Below, one piece after another: positions 16,365-23,956 of a stretch of DNA of 64,000 nucleotides. Where the stretch lies: the NCBI RefSeq assembly GCF_016427535.1, contig NZ_JAELXV010000001.1, positions 62,001 through 126,000 on the forward strand. Direction: 5' to 3'. The stretch's first letter is position 1. Each line of letters starts with the position of its first letter. The notes beneath the pieces were generated by a model. That model did not search any database. It saw only the letters and a list, made by a program, of their open reading frames with translations, and was not told the origin of the DNA. Source of the DNA: Hymenobacter sp. BT559. GTDB lineage: Bacteria; Bacteroidota; Bacteroidia; Cytophagales; Hymenobacteraceae. The position numbers were made by a program, and so were the translations under genes.

Positions 16365-19300
16365 ATGAAAGTACCTACTCTGTACCCGTGGCTGTGCGGG
16401 CTGGGCCTGGCGCTGGCCGTAGTGCCTGCGTCGGCGCAGCAAAAACCAGCGGCCAAGCCAGCCGGCGCCAAATCGACCACGCCCAAACCGCCTACGGTGA
16501 AGGCGCCTACGGGGGCCACTGGGGCCCGCCTAGTTGAAAAAGTAACTAAAAAGTCTGGCGAGTTGGTAATTCCGTACGAGAAGTACGTGCTGCCCAATGG
16601 CTTGACCGTGGTGGTGGCCGAAGACCACTCCGACCCGCTGGTGCACGTGGATGTAACTTATCACGTGGGCTCGGCCCGCGAGCAGATTGGCAAGTCGGGC
16701 TTTGCGCACTTCTTCGAGCACATGATGTTTCAGGGCTCCGACCACGTCGGCGACCAACAGCACTTCAAGCTCGTGACGGCCGCTGGTGGCGACCTCAACG
16801 GCTCGACCAACCAGGACCGCACCAACTACTACGAAACCGTGCCGAGCAACCAGCTCGAAACGGCCATGTGGCTCGAAGCCGACCGCATGGGCTTTTTGCT
16901 AGATGCCGTAAGCCAGAAGAAGTTTGAAATTCAGCGCTCTACGGTAAAGAACGAGCGTGGCCAGAACTACGACAACCGCCCGTATGGCCTAGCCAGCGAG
17001 TACGTTGCCAAGACCTTATACCCCTACGGCCACCCGTACTCGTGGCTGACCATCGGCTACCTCAAGGACCTAGACAACTCCAACGTCAACGACCTTAAGA
17101 ACTTCTTCTTGCGCTGGTACGGCCCCAACAACGCAACCCTGACCGTAGGTGGCGACGTGACCGCGGCGCAAGTGCTGAAGTACGCCGAGAAGTACTTCGG
17201 GCCTATCAAGCGGGGACCGGCCGTGCCGGTGCAGAAACTGCCCGCGCCCGTGCTCACCGCCGACCGCTACGTGAGCTACGAGGACAATGTGCGCTTCCCG
17301 ATGCTGCAAATGGTGTTTCCGACGGTGCCCCACGGCCACCCCGACGAGGCCGCGCTCGACGCGCTGGCCGACATCATTGGTGGCGGAAAAACGTCGCTAC
17401 TCTACAAAAACCTGGTGAAAACCCAGAAGGCAGTGCAGGCCCAGGCCTACCAGCAAAACTCTGAGCTAAGTGGTCAGTTTGCCCTGATTTCGCTGAACGC
17501 GCCCACTACGCGCCTCGACAGCGCGGAAGTCATCTTCCGTAAGACGCTGGCTGAGTTTGCCAAAAACGGCGTGACCGATGCGCAGGTAGCGCAGTACAAA
17601 GCCAGCACCGAGGCGCAGCTCATCAACGGCCTAGCCAGTGTACAAGGCAAAGTGAGCCAACTCGCGGCCAACCAAACGTTCTTCGGCAATCCCAACCGCC
17701 TGCCCACCGACCTGAAAGAGCTGCGCGCTATCACCAAGGCCGACTTGCAGCGCGTTTTTGCCAAGTACATCCAGGGTAAGCACGCCGTGATTTTGAGCGT
17801 AGTGCCCAAGGGCAAGCTCGATGAAGTGGCCGGTAAAGACAATTACACGGCCTCGACCGCGGGCTACAAAGCCCCCAACTACGGCTACGATGGCCTGAAG
17901 TACGTGAAGGCTGTGGATACCTTCGACCGCAGCAAGCAGCCTGCCGCCGGCGCCAACCCGGTGGTGAAAGTGCCCGCCATTTGGCAGGATAAGTTTGCTA
18001 ACGGCTTGCAGCTCATCGGGACTAAGAATACAGAAATTCCGACGGCTACTATGCAGCTCACCATCCGGGGTGGGCACCGGCTCGAGCAGGCAATGCCCGG
18101 CAAAGCCGGCATCGCGGCCCTCACGGCCCAAATGCTGAATGAAGGGTCGGAGAAGTACACGAGCGAAGAATTTGCCGCCGCGCTCGACCGCCTAGGTAGC
18201 GCTATCCAAGTGTTTAGCGGCGCTGATAACACGACGGTGTACGTGCAGACGCTCACCAAAAACATGCCCGCCACCATGGCGCTGCTCGAGCAGCGTCTGC
18301 TGCACCCGCGCTTCGACGCGGCCGACTTCGACCGCGTGAAAAAGCAAACCCTGCAAGGCATTGCCAACCAGGTGACGCAACCGGTAGTAATTGCCAACAA
18401 CGCCTACTCGAAGCTGCTTTATGGTCAGAATGACATTATGGGCGTGCCTAGCAATGGCACTACGGCCAGCGTAACGAGCATCACGCTCGACGACGTGAAG
18501 CAGTTTTACCAGCAGTACTACGCGCCCAACGTGAGCTACCTTACCATTGTAGGCGACCTCGACCAAGCTGCTGCCGAGCAGCCATTGGCCTTCCTGAAGG
18601 CGTGGCCGCAGAAAAACGTGACCCTGCCCACCGCCCCGGTAGCCCAAGCGCAGCCCGACAAGACCAAGATTTACTTCATCAATAAGGACGGCGCGGCGCA
18701 GTCCGAAATTCGGGTGGGCTATCTCACGGCTCTGCCCTACGATGCCACCGGCGACTACTACCGCGCTTATCTGAGCAACTACCTCCTAGGTGGCGCCTTC
18801 AACTCGCGCATCAACCTAAACCTGCGCGAAGACAAAGGTTACACCTACGGCGCCAACTCGGGCTACCGCAGCACACGCTTTGCTGGGCCGTTTACGGCCC
18901 AAGCCGGCGTGCGCGCCGATGCCACGGCCGCCTCGGTGAAGGAGTTTATGAAGGAAATCAACAACTACCGCACCGGCATTTCGGATGAGGAGTTGGCCTT
19001 CCTGCAAAGCTCGGTGGGCCAGAGCGACGCCCTGCGCTACGAAACCGGCCAGCAGAAAGCCGGCTTCCTGTCGCGCCTCGTGGAGTATGACCTCAAGCCC
19101 GACTACGTGACGCAGCAGGCCGACATCCTCAAAAACCTGAAGAAGGAGGACGTGACGGCTTCGGTGCAGAAATACCTGCCCGGCGACAAGATGTACATCG
19201 TGGTAGTGGGCGACCGCGCCAAGGCGTTCCCCGGCCTCTCGGAACTCGGCTACGATGTAGTAGAGCTGGACGTGAACGGACAGCCTGTAGCCTCGGCGGC

Positions 19301-19403
19301 GCCTGCCGCGCCTGCTGCCGCGCCCTCGACCGACATGCCCGATGGCAAAACCAAGACGGAAGAAAACGGCCGTAAGGTTAAAACCAAAAAGAAGAGCGCC
19401 TAG
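16365..19403 (+). CDS. M16 family zinc peptidase (pitrilysin-like), two-domain, exported
   Basis: A 1012-residue protein. The ATG at 16365 is chosen because it starts a signal peptide (MKVPTLYPWLCGLGLALAVVPASA); upstream in-frame codons lie in a T-rich leader. The first M16 unit has the inverted zinc motif HFFEH (residues 115-119) with the further Glu in ERGQN (about 196). The second unit (about residues 570-960) has lost the motif, as in other tandem M16 proteins where it only shapes the chamber. After an Ala/Pro linker the chain ends in a basic tail (DGKTKTEENGRKVKTKKK) that echoes the repeats of the 10004-10735 lipoprotein. Probably periplasmic peptide degradation. Confidence 0.93.
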   Translation: MKVPTLYPWLCGLGLALAVVPASAQQKPAAKPAGAKSTTPKPPTVKAPTGATGARLVEKVTKKSGELVIPYEKYVLPNGLTVVVAEDHSDPLVHVDVTYHVGSAREQIGKSGFAHFFEHMMFQGSDHVGDQQHFKLVTAAGGDLNGSTNQDRTNYYETVPSNQLETAMWLEADRMGFLLDAVSQKKFEIQRSTVKNERGQNYDNRPYGLASEYVAKTLYPYGHPYSWLTIGYLKDLDNSNVNDLKNFFLRWYGPNNATLTVGGDVTAAQVLKYAEKYFGPIKRGPAVPVQKLPAPVLTADRYVSYEDNVRFPMLQMVFPTVPHGHPDEAALDALADIIGGGKTSLLYKNLVKTQKAVQAQAYQQNSELSGQFALISLNAPTTRLDSAEVIFRKTLAEFAKNGVTDAQVAQYKASTEAQLINGLASVQGKVSQLAANQTFFGNPNRLPTDLKELRAITKADLQRVFAKYIQGKHAVILSVVPKGKLDEVAGKDNYTASTAGYKAPNYGYDGLKYVKAVDTFDRSKQPAAGANPVVKVPAIWQDKFANGLQLIGTKNTEIPTATMQLTIRGGHRLEQAMPGKAGIAALTAQMLNEGSEKYTSEEFAAALDRLGSAIQVFSGADNTTVYVQTLTKNMPATMALLEQRLLHPRFDAADFDRVKKQTLQGIANQVTQPVVIANNAYSKLLYGQNDIMGVPSNGTTASVTSITLDDVKQFYQQYYAPNVSYLTIVGDLDQAAAEQPLAFLKAWPQKNVTLPTAPVAQAQPDKTKIYFINKDGAAQSEIRVGYLTALPYDATGDYYRAYLSNYLLGGAFNSRINLNLREDKGYTYGANSGYRSTRFAGPFTAQAGVRADATAASVKEFMKEINNYRTGISDEELAFLQSSVGQSDALRYETGQQKAGFLSRLVEYDLKPDYVTQQADILKNLKKEDVTASVQKYLPGDKMYIVVVGDRAKAFPGLSELGYDVVELDVNGQPVASAAPAAPAAAPSTDMPDGKTKTEENGRKVKTKKKSA

Positions 19404-19736
19404 GTACCTCGCTTCTTCAAGTGGTTTCTTAAAGAGCCCGTCGCTACCCGCGGCGGGCTCTTTTAATTAGCAGCTAAGCGTTGGTGAATGAACCCTTGAG
19501 TGTGATGGGCGCCGGCCCTAGGTAGACTCACAGAGTTCATCGCGGCTAAGCGCAAGGTGCCATTCTGGCCGGGTTAGCGACCTAGGGCGCAGTGGCTGGC
19601 TTTTTGAGGAAAGGTCCGTTAGCAACAACTTGGCTGCGCGAAGCTTGGGAAGTGTATCAAAAATGGGCTCTGGATGAATCAGAGTCGTTATCTTACAACC
19701 TAGGCGCTAACTTCGCGGAGCAATTCCTATTTTCTC
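19404..19736. other. Intergenic region without a supported gene
   Basis: Holds the M16 terminator at 19429-19466 and four CCTAGG palindromes counting the one at the M16 stop codon. A frame from 19592 runs into the next gene in another phase and is not supported. The promoter of the coiled-coil/zapA/rny block should lie here, but no TAnnTTTG match was found. Confidence 0.5.
19429..19466 (+). terminator. Rho-independent terminator of the M16 gene
   Basis: Arms 19431-19444 and 19451-19464 form a 14-base stem (AAAGAGCCCG... pairing with ...CGGGCTCTTT) followed by TTTT. Confidence 0.85.
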
Positions 19737-20036
19737 GTGGCATCGTCCCAGCAACACGCGCAACTCGACCGCTTAGAGCGGCAGGTAACCACCTTAGTGG
19801 CTGCCTATCAGCAGGTGCGCGAAGAACTGGCGGATGCCCGCACCACCATCGAGCATTTGCGCGCCGATGGCCGCGAGCGCGAAAAGCAGTTGCGAGAGTA
19901 CCAAAACCAAGAAAATATTGTTAAACTTGTCCAGACTATAGCCGGCGGGGAACCCACCCAGGCCAACGAGCTGAAACAACGCCTCAACGAATACATCCGC
20001 GAAATAGATAAGTGCCTTGCCTATTTGAGGGAATAA
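19737..20036 (+). CDS. Short coiled-coil protein upstream of zapA
   Basis: A 99-residue, almost entirely helical protein with a heptad pattern (LDRLERQVTTLVAAYQQVREELADARTTIEHLRADGREREKQLREYQNQ, about residues 10-60), then a second helical part ending EYIREIDKCLAYLRE. The start is the GTG at 19737. In Bacteroidota a gene of this type commonly precedes zapA and rny, and here it ends 37 bases before zapA. The context suggests a cell-division accessory, perhaps analogous to ZapB, but this is inference from position and coiled coil only. Confidence 0.8.
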   Translation: MASSQQHAQLDRLERQVTTLVAAYQQVREELADARTTIEHLRADGREREKQLREYQNQENIVKLVQTIAGGEPTQANELKQRLNEYIREIDKCLAYLRE

Positions 20037-20073
20037 CCTGCCTTCACCTATTTGAACTGTCTACTACCTTCCT

Positions 20074-20367
20074 ATGAACGACTTAGCTATCAAAATTCGC
20101 ATCGCTGACCGTGATTACCCCATGCGGGTAGCCGTGGCCGACGAAGAGCGGCTGCGCCTAGCCGGCCGGCAGCTCAGCGAACAGCTGCGCGAGTATCGGG
20201 AAAAGTATGGCATTCAGGACAAACAAGACTTGCTGGCGATGGTAGCCCTCGCCACCATGGCTGATTCTTTGAAAGTTAGCAAAGAAAAGGATGGAACCGA
20301 TGCAGCCCTCACCGAGCGCCTGACGCGCCTCGATGAACTGCTTTCTGGCGTGGTGCTGGCTGCCTAG
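20074..20367 (+). CDS. zapA: Cell division protein ZapA
   Basis: A 97-residue ZapA family protein: IKIRIADRDYPMRVAVADEERLRLAGRQLSEQLREYREKYG, then a C-terminal helix (DLLAMVALATMADSLKVSKE). ZapA binds and cross-links FtsZ filaments at the septum. The length matches the family. The gene lies between a coiled-coil protein and rny. Its TAG stop is inside CCTAGG. The 126 bases to rny are unusually GC-rich and structured and may encode a small RNA. Confidence 0.92.
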   Translation: MNDLAIKIRIADRDYPMRVAVADEERLRLAGRQLSEQLREYREKYGIQDKQDLLAMVALATMADSLKVSKEKDGTDAALTERLTRLDELLSGVVLAA

Positions 20368-20470
20368 GGGCGGCCGGATAGCACCCGTATTTCGTTGGCC
20401 CGGCCGGGCCAGCTGGGGCAAGCGGCCCCGCTAGTCCTGGCCTGGTAACTTGCGCATGGCTATGGTCTTG
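20368..20470 (+). ncRNA. Possible 6S-like RNA between zapA and rny
   Basis: This spacer can fold into nested stems. A central GC hairpin forms around CAAGC (AGCTGGGG with CCCCGCT, one bulged base). It is enclosed by CCGGGCCA pairing with TGGCCTGG (8 pairs, one G-U), with a possible outer stem ATAGC (20378-20382) with GCTAT (20459-20463) around unpaired bulges. The order closing stem, open bubble, terminal stem is that of 6S RNA, and 6S RNA genes lie beside zapA in many bacteria. I recall, but could not check, the same placement in Bacteroidota. No primary-sequence consensus was verified. Confidence 0.35.
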
Positions 20471-20493
20471 AAACACCTCACTTCCATAACTCC

Positions 20494-22194
20494 ATGTCAT
20501 CCATCCTATTATATTGCGTGCTGACGGCCGTCATTGCCTTAATTGGCGGACTGGTCATCGGCCGCCAACTGGCCGGCAAAGCCCGCCAGGACCACGAGGG
20601 CGAGGCGCAAGCCAAAGCCCGTCAGATTTTAGAAGAGGCCGAAAACCAGGCCACCCGCACCCGCGACGAGCGCATTCAGCAGTCGAAGGATAAGTTTCGC
20701 AATCTCAAGAACGAGTACGAGCAGGAGCAGAAGCGCGTGCGCCGCGAGTTTGAAGCCGAAAGCCAGCGCTTAAAAACCGCCTTAGAGCAGGAGCTGACCG
20801 AGCGCCGCCAAGGTGTGCTAGCTCAGGAGCAAAGCATCAAGCACCTCACCGACACGACCCAAAAGCAGCTCGAAGTGCTCCAGCACAAGGAAAAGGAGCT
20901 CGAAATCACCCGCGAGAAGGTGCAGGCCGATGCCGAGCACCAGCGTACCCGCTTTGAGCAGCAGGAAGAAAAGCGGCAGGCCAAGCACGAAGTCGCCGTG
21001 GCCGAGCTACAAGCCAAGCAGCAGGAGGCCGAAACGATTGTGCACGAGATGCAGAGCCAACTCGAAAAAGTAGCCGGCCTCACCGCTGCCGAAGCTCGCG
21101 AACAGTTGGTTGAAAGCCTGAAAAACGAGGCGCAGCTACAAGCCTCGTCTTACATCAAGGACACGGTAGCGCAGGCCAAGCTCACGGCTACTAAGGATGC
21201 CAAGAAAGTGGTGCTGGAAACCATTCAGCGCACCGCTTCGGAGCACGCCATTGAGAACTGCGTATCGGTGTTCAACATCGAGAGCGACGATGTAAAAGGC
21301 AAAATAATCGGCCGCGAGGGCCGCAACATTCGAGCGTTAGAAGCTGCTACGGGCGTCGAGGTTATCGTAGACGACACGCCGGAGGCCATCATCATCTCGG
21401 GCTTCGACCCGGTGCGCCGCGAAATTGCCCGCCTCTCGCTGCATTTGCTCGTGAAAGACGGCCGCATTCACCCCGCCCGCGTGGAGGAAATCGTAGCCAA
21501 AACGACCAAGAAAATCGAGGAGGAAATCATCGAGATTGGCGAGCGCACCGTAATCGACCTAGGGATTCATGGTCTACACCCCGAGCTAATTCGGATGGTG
21601 GGCCGCATGCGCTTCCGCTCGAGCTACGGCCAAAATTTGCTGCAGCACAGCCGCGAAGTAGCTAACCTTTGCGCCACAATGGCTGCCGAGCTGGGCCTGA
21701 ATGTGAAGCACGCCCGCCGCGCTGGCCTGCTCCACGACATCGGCAAAGTGAGCACCGAGGAGCCCGAACTGCCGCACGCCATCCTAGGAATGGAAATGGC
21801 TAAGAAATACAAGGAGCACCCCGATGTGGTGAATGCCATCGGCGCTCACCACGACGAGATGGAAATGACGGCCCTGATTTCGCCCATCATTCAGGCTTGC
21901 GATGCTATCTCGGGTTCGCGCCCCGGCGCCCGCCGCGAAATGATGGAGAGCTACATCAAGCGCCTCAAACAGCTAGAAGAAACAGCTGGTGCCTTCAAGG
22001 GCGTCAACCAGACCTACGCCATTCAGGCCGGCCGCGAGCTACGTGTAATCGTGGATGCTGAAAACGTGAGCGATGAACGCGCAGGTGAGCTCAGCTTCGA
22101 AATTTCGCAGAAAATCGAGAAAGAGATGCAGTACCCCGGTCAGATTAAAGTGACCGTAATTCGAGAAATGCGCTCGGTAGCTTACGCGAAGTAA
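20494..22194 (+). CDS. rny: Ribonuclease Y
   Basis: Membrane-anchored endoribonuclease that starts mRNA decay. The 566 residues show the full family layout: an N-terminal membrane helix (about 3-22), a long Glu/Lys/Gln/Arg-rich coiled coil (about 30-205), a KH RNA-binding domain ([24 protein letters not shown], from about 270) and an HD phosphohydrolase domain ([17 protein letters not shown], then GLLHDIGK at about 412, and HHDEMEM). All metal ligands are present. The length matches the family. A strong terminator follows. Confidence 0.97.
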   Translation: MSSILLYCVLTAVIALIGGLVIGRQLAGKARQDHEGEAQAKARQILEEAENQATRTRDERIQQSKDKFRNLKNEYEQEQKRVRREFEAESQRLKTALEQELTERRQGVLAQEQSIKHLTDTTQKQLEVLQHKEKELEITREKVQADAEHQRTRFEQQEEKRQAKHEVAVAELQAKQQEAETIVHEMQSQLEKVAGLTAAEAREQLVESLKNEAQLQASSYIKDTVAQAKLTATKDAKKVVLETIQRTASEHAIENCVSVFNIESDDVKGKIIGREGRNIRALEAATGVEVIVDDTPEAIIISGFDPVRREIARLSLHLLVKDGRIHPARVEEIVAKTTKKIEEEIIEIGERTVIDLGIHGLHPELIRMVGRMRFRSSYGQNLLQHSREVANLCATMAAELGLNVKHARRAGLLHDIGKVSTEEPELPHAILGMEMAKKYKEHPDVVNAIGAHHDEMEMTALISPIIQACDAISGSRPGARREMMESYIKRLKQLEETAGAFKGVNQTYAIQAGRELRVIVDAENVSDERAGELSFEISQKIEKEMQYPGQIKVTVIREMRSVAYAK

Positions 22195-22210
22195 GTAGCA
22201 GCTCATGATG

Positions 22211-22248
22211 AAAAAGCCCTTGTAGCTAAGCAGCTACAAGGGCTTTTT
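22211..22248 (+). terminator. Rho-independent terminator of rny
   Basis: Perfect 17-base arms (22211-22227 and 22232-22248) around a four-base loop, ending in TTTTT, 16 bases after the rny stop codon. Confidence 0.92.
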
Positions 22249-22272
22249 GCTAAAATATTCTTCTTTAAATAA

Positions 22273-22357
22273 CTGTCATGCTACGCTTGCGAAGTATCTA
22301 GCAAGGATTACATAGAGTAGTAACCTAGGAAGATACTTTGCAAGCGCAGCATGACAG
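22273..22357. repeat. REP-like inverted repeat (CTGTCATGC... arms)
   Basis: Arms 22273-22299 and 22331-22357 are complementary at 25 of 27 positions (CTGTCATGCTACGCTTGC... against ...GCAAGCGCAGCATGACAG) around a 31-base loop that holds a CCTAGG. It lies between rny and the amidase gene and ends 16 bases before the latter's ATG. The arm sequence resembles a palindromic repeat I associate with many Hymenobacter-group intergenic regions. Confidence 0.75.
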
Positions 22358-22372
22358 CGGCCCAGTACGACT

Positions 22373-23233
22373 ATGCATAAACTTTATTTTATTGGTACAC
22401 TGTTGGCCGTTGGAGCGTTGCTTACGGCGTGTGCTACTGGGCCTTATGCGGCTACCAACAAAGTGTATAAGCGCCAGGCCCGCGACTTAGCCAAGCAGCT
22501 GCGTGCCCAGCCCACGCTCTTGGCCGATAGCTTGCCGCCCGCGCCCTACTGGGCTGGTACCGTCAATTTTAATCTGCGCAAGCCCAACTACGTCATTATT
22601 CACCACACGGCGCAGCGTAGTACTGAGCAGACCCTTAAGACTTTCACGCTGACCAAGACGCAGGTAAGTGCCCACTACGTAATTGGGCGCGATGGCCAGA
22701 CCTTTCACATGCTCAATGATTACTTGCGGGCATGGCACGGCGGAGCCGCATGTTGGGGCAACGTGACAGATATTAATTCGGTATCAATCGGTATCGAGCT
22801 AGACAACGATGGTACTGAGCCGTTTGAGGAAGCACAGCTTGTGAGTCTGCTTCGGGTCCTAGGTAGCCTGAAACGCACCTATAATATCCCGGCCGCCAAC
22901 TTTATCGGGCACGGCGACATCGCGCCTACGCGCAAAAGCGACCCTAGCGCCTTATTTCCCTGGCAGCGGTTGGCCGCACGTGGCTTTGGGCTTTGGTACG
23001 ATGCACCCGTACTCAGCGACACTACCGCCGCCCCCTTCGCTACCGATTCCTTAGGGTTGGCGCTGCCGGGTATTACGCCGCGCGAGGCGCTGCGCATCAT
23101 TGGCTACGATACGCAGGATATGCCCGCCGCCATCCGGGCCTTTAAGCGGCATTTTGTACCCGACGATACTAGCGATGAGCTGACCGAACGCGACCGCCGC
23201 ATATTATTTAATCTTTACCGTAAATGGCTATAA
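22373..23233 (+). CDS. N-acetylmuramoyl-L-alanine amidase lipoprotein (Amidase_2, AmiD-like)
   Basis: A 286-residue lipoprotein: signal peptide with lipobox LTAC (Cys at residue 20). The Amidase_2/PGRP domain follows, with zinc ligands in VIIHHTAQ (about 75-80) and GHGDIAPTRKSDPSALFPW (about 182-200), and the usual SAHYVIGRDGQTFHM and SIGIELDNDG motifs. It should cleave the amide bond between MurNAc and the stem peptide from the periplasmic face of the outer membrane, as AmiD does in cell-wall recycling. The C-terminal part looks like a small helical peptidoglycan-binding domain (ITPREALRIIGYDTQDMPAA). The stop is followed after two bases by a 52-base palindrome. Confidence 0.93.
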   Translation: MHKLYFIGTLLAVGALLTACATGPYAATNKVYKRQARDLAKQLRAQPTLLADSLPPAPYWAGTVNFNLRKPNYVIIHHTAQRSTEQTLKTFTLTKTQVSAHYVIGRDGQTFHMLNDYLRAWHGGAACWGNVTDINSVSIGIELDNDGTEPFEEAQLVSLLRVLGSLKRTYNIPAANFIGHGDIAPTRKSDPSALFPWQRLAARGFGLWYDAPVLSDTTAAPFATDSLGLALPGITPREALRIIGYDTQDMPAAIRAFKRHFVPDDTSDELTERDRRILFNLYRKWL

Positions 23234-23235
23234 TG

Positions 23236-23287
23236 CAGCGGCCTGTTTGGCCAGCCTAGGTACCTAGGCTGGCCAAACAGGCCGCTG
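23236..23287. terminator. Perfect 52-base palindrome between convergent genes
   Basis: Arms 23236-23261 and 23262-23287 are exact complements with no spacer, so the DNA could extrude as a cruciform and the RNA would fold as a very stable hairpin. The centre contains two CCTAGG palindromes flanking GGTACC. It begins just after the amidase stop and ends 12 bases before the stop of the minus-strand gene, so a bidirectional terminator is the simplest role; there is no T run. Confidence 0.8.
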
Positions 23288-23299
23288 TGCGGGGCAGGC

Positions 23300-23800
23300 T
23301 TACTGTGCGCCTTTCAGCTTGTCTTCGCCGCCGTAGGGGGCGCCGGCCGTGATGTCGCCGCGTAGGCCGCCAGTGCTTTGGCCAGGGCCGAAGCCGGGCT
23401 GCGCCGCCGTGGTATCGTTTTCTATCTCCGGTACCAGCGGTGCGTCGGGGGCCATGGGGGCGTTGGTGAGCGCATCGGTGGGCACGGCCGCAGCGTCGGT
23501 GCCGCCGTTTGCCTGGTCGCCGGTTATTTCGGCTACTTTGGCTACGTAACGGCGTTTGGCCTCTTCTTCGGGCACTCCTTTGTACTTGTCCCACGATTCC
23601 CACTGGGCCTGCGACAGGCCAGCGGGACCGTTAGCTTGGTCGGCCTCGTCGGCATCAACTTCGCCAGATTTCATATTTACGTCGCCCTCAGTAGCTTGCT
23701 TGTACAAGCCGTAAAGCTCGGTCATGTGCTTGGCAGCCGTAGCGTCGGGCAAAGTGTTTACTTGCTGCACGGCAGCGTCAAATTGCTGTTGTAACTCCAT
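23300..23800 (-). CDS. Acyl-CoA-binding protein with disordered C-terminal extension
   Basis: Residues 1-95 match the acyl-CoA-binding protein fold: LQQQFDAAVQQVNTLP, then the hallmark ELYGLYKQATEGDVN, and AQWESWDKYKGVPEEEAKRRYVAKVAEI. ACBP carries long-chain acyl-CoA esters in the cytosol; it is widespread in eukaryotes and scattered in bacteria. Two departures from the usual 86-90 residues stand out: an acidic insert of several residues (EVDADEADQAN) where the family has a short GLFDLKGKAK-type link, and a 70-residue low-complexity tail rich in A, P, G, D and T. No signal peptide. It stands alone, convergent with the amidase gene. Confidence 0.85.
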   Translation of the reverse strand: MELQQQFDAAVQQVNTLPDATAAKHMTELYGLYKQATEGDVNMKSGEVDADEADQANGPAGLSQAQWESWDKYKGVPEEEAKRRYVAKVAEITGDQANGGTDAAAVPTDALTNAPMAPDAPLVPEIENDTTAAQPGFGPGQSTGGLRGDITAGAPYGGEDKLKGAQ

Positions 23801-23938
23801 GGGGTGGGGGAGGGGCTAATCGAACCACGCCGGCAAATGGCCGGCCACTAGCAGTACTACGTCGGCGGGCTGGGGGTTGCGCGCTACGCCAAATCCGGCT
23901 TTTCTAGTAGTAGCGGGCGGCTAAGTCGGGCCTCCGTG

Positions 23939-23946
23939 TATCTTTG
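23939..23946 (+). promoter_or_regulatory. -7 promoter box of asnB
   Basis: TATCTTTG matches TAnnTTTG and ends ten bases before the asnB ATG, implying a leader of only a few bases. No clear -33 TTG at the usual distance. Confidence 0.5.
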
Positions 23947-23956
23947 CTTACAAGCT

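Noticed and set aside
19592..19924. Plus-strand frame before and into the coiled-coil gene
   Set aside because: It overlaps the coiled-coil gene in another phase and becomes Arg/His/Pro-rich there; the coiled-coil frame has the better protein character and the conserved context with zapA.
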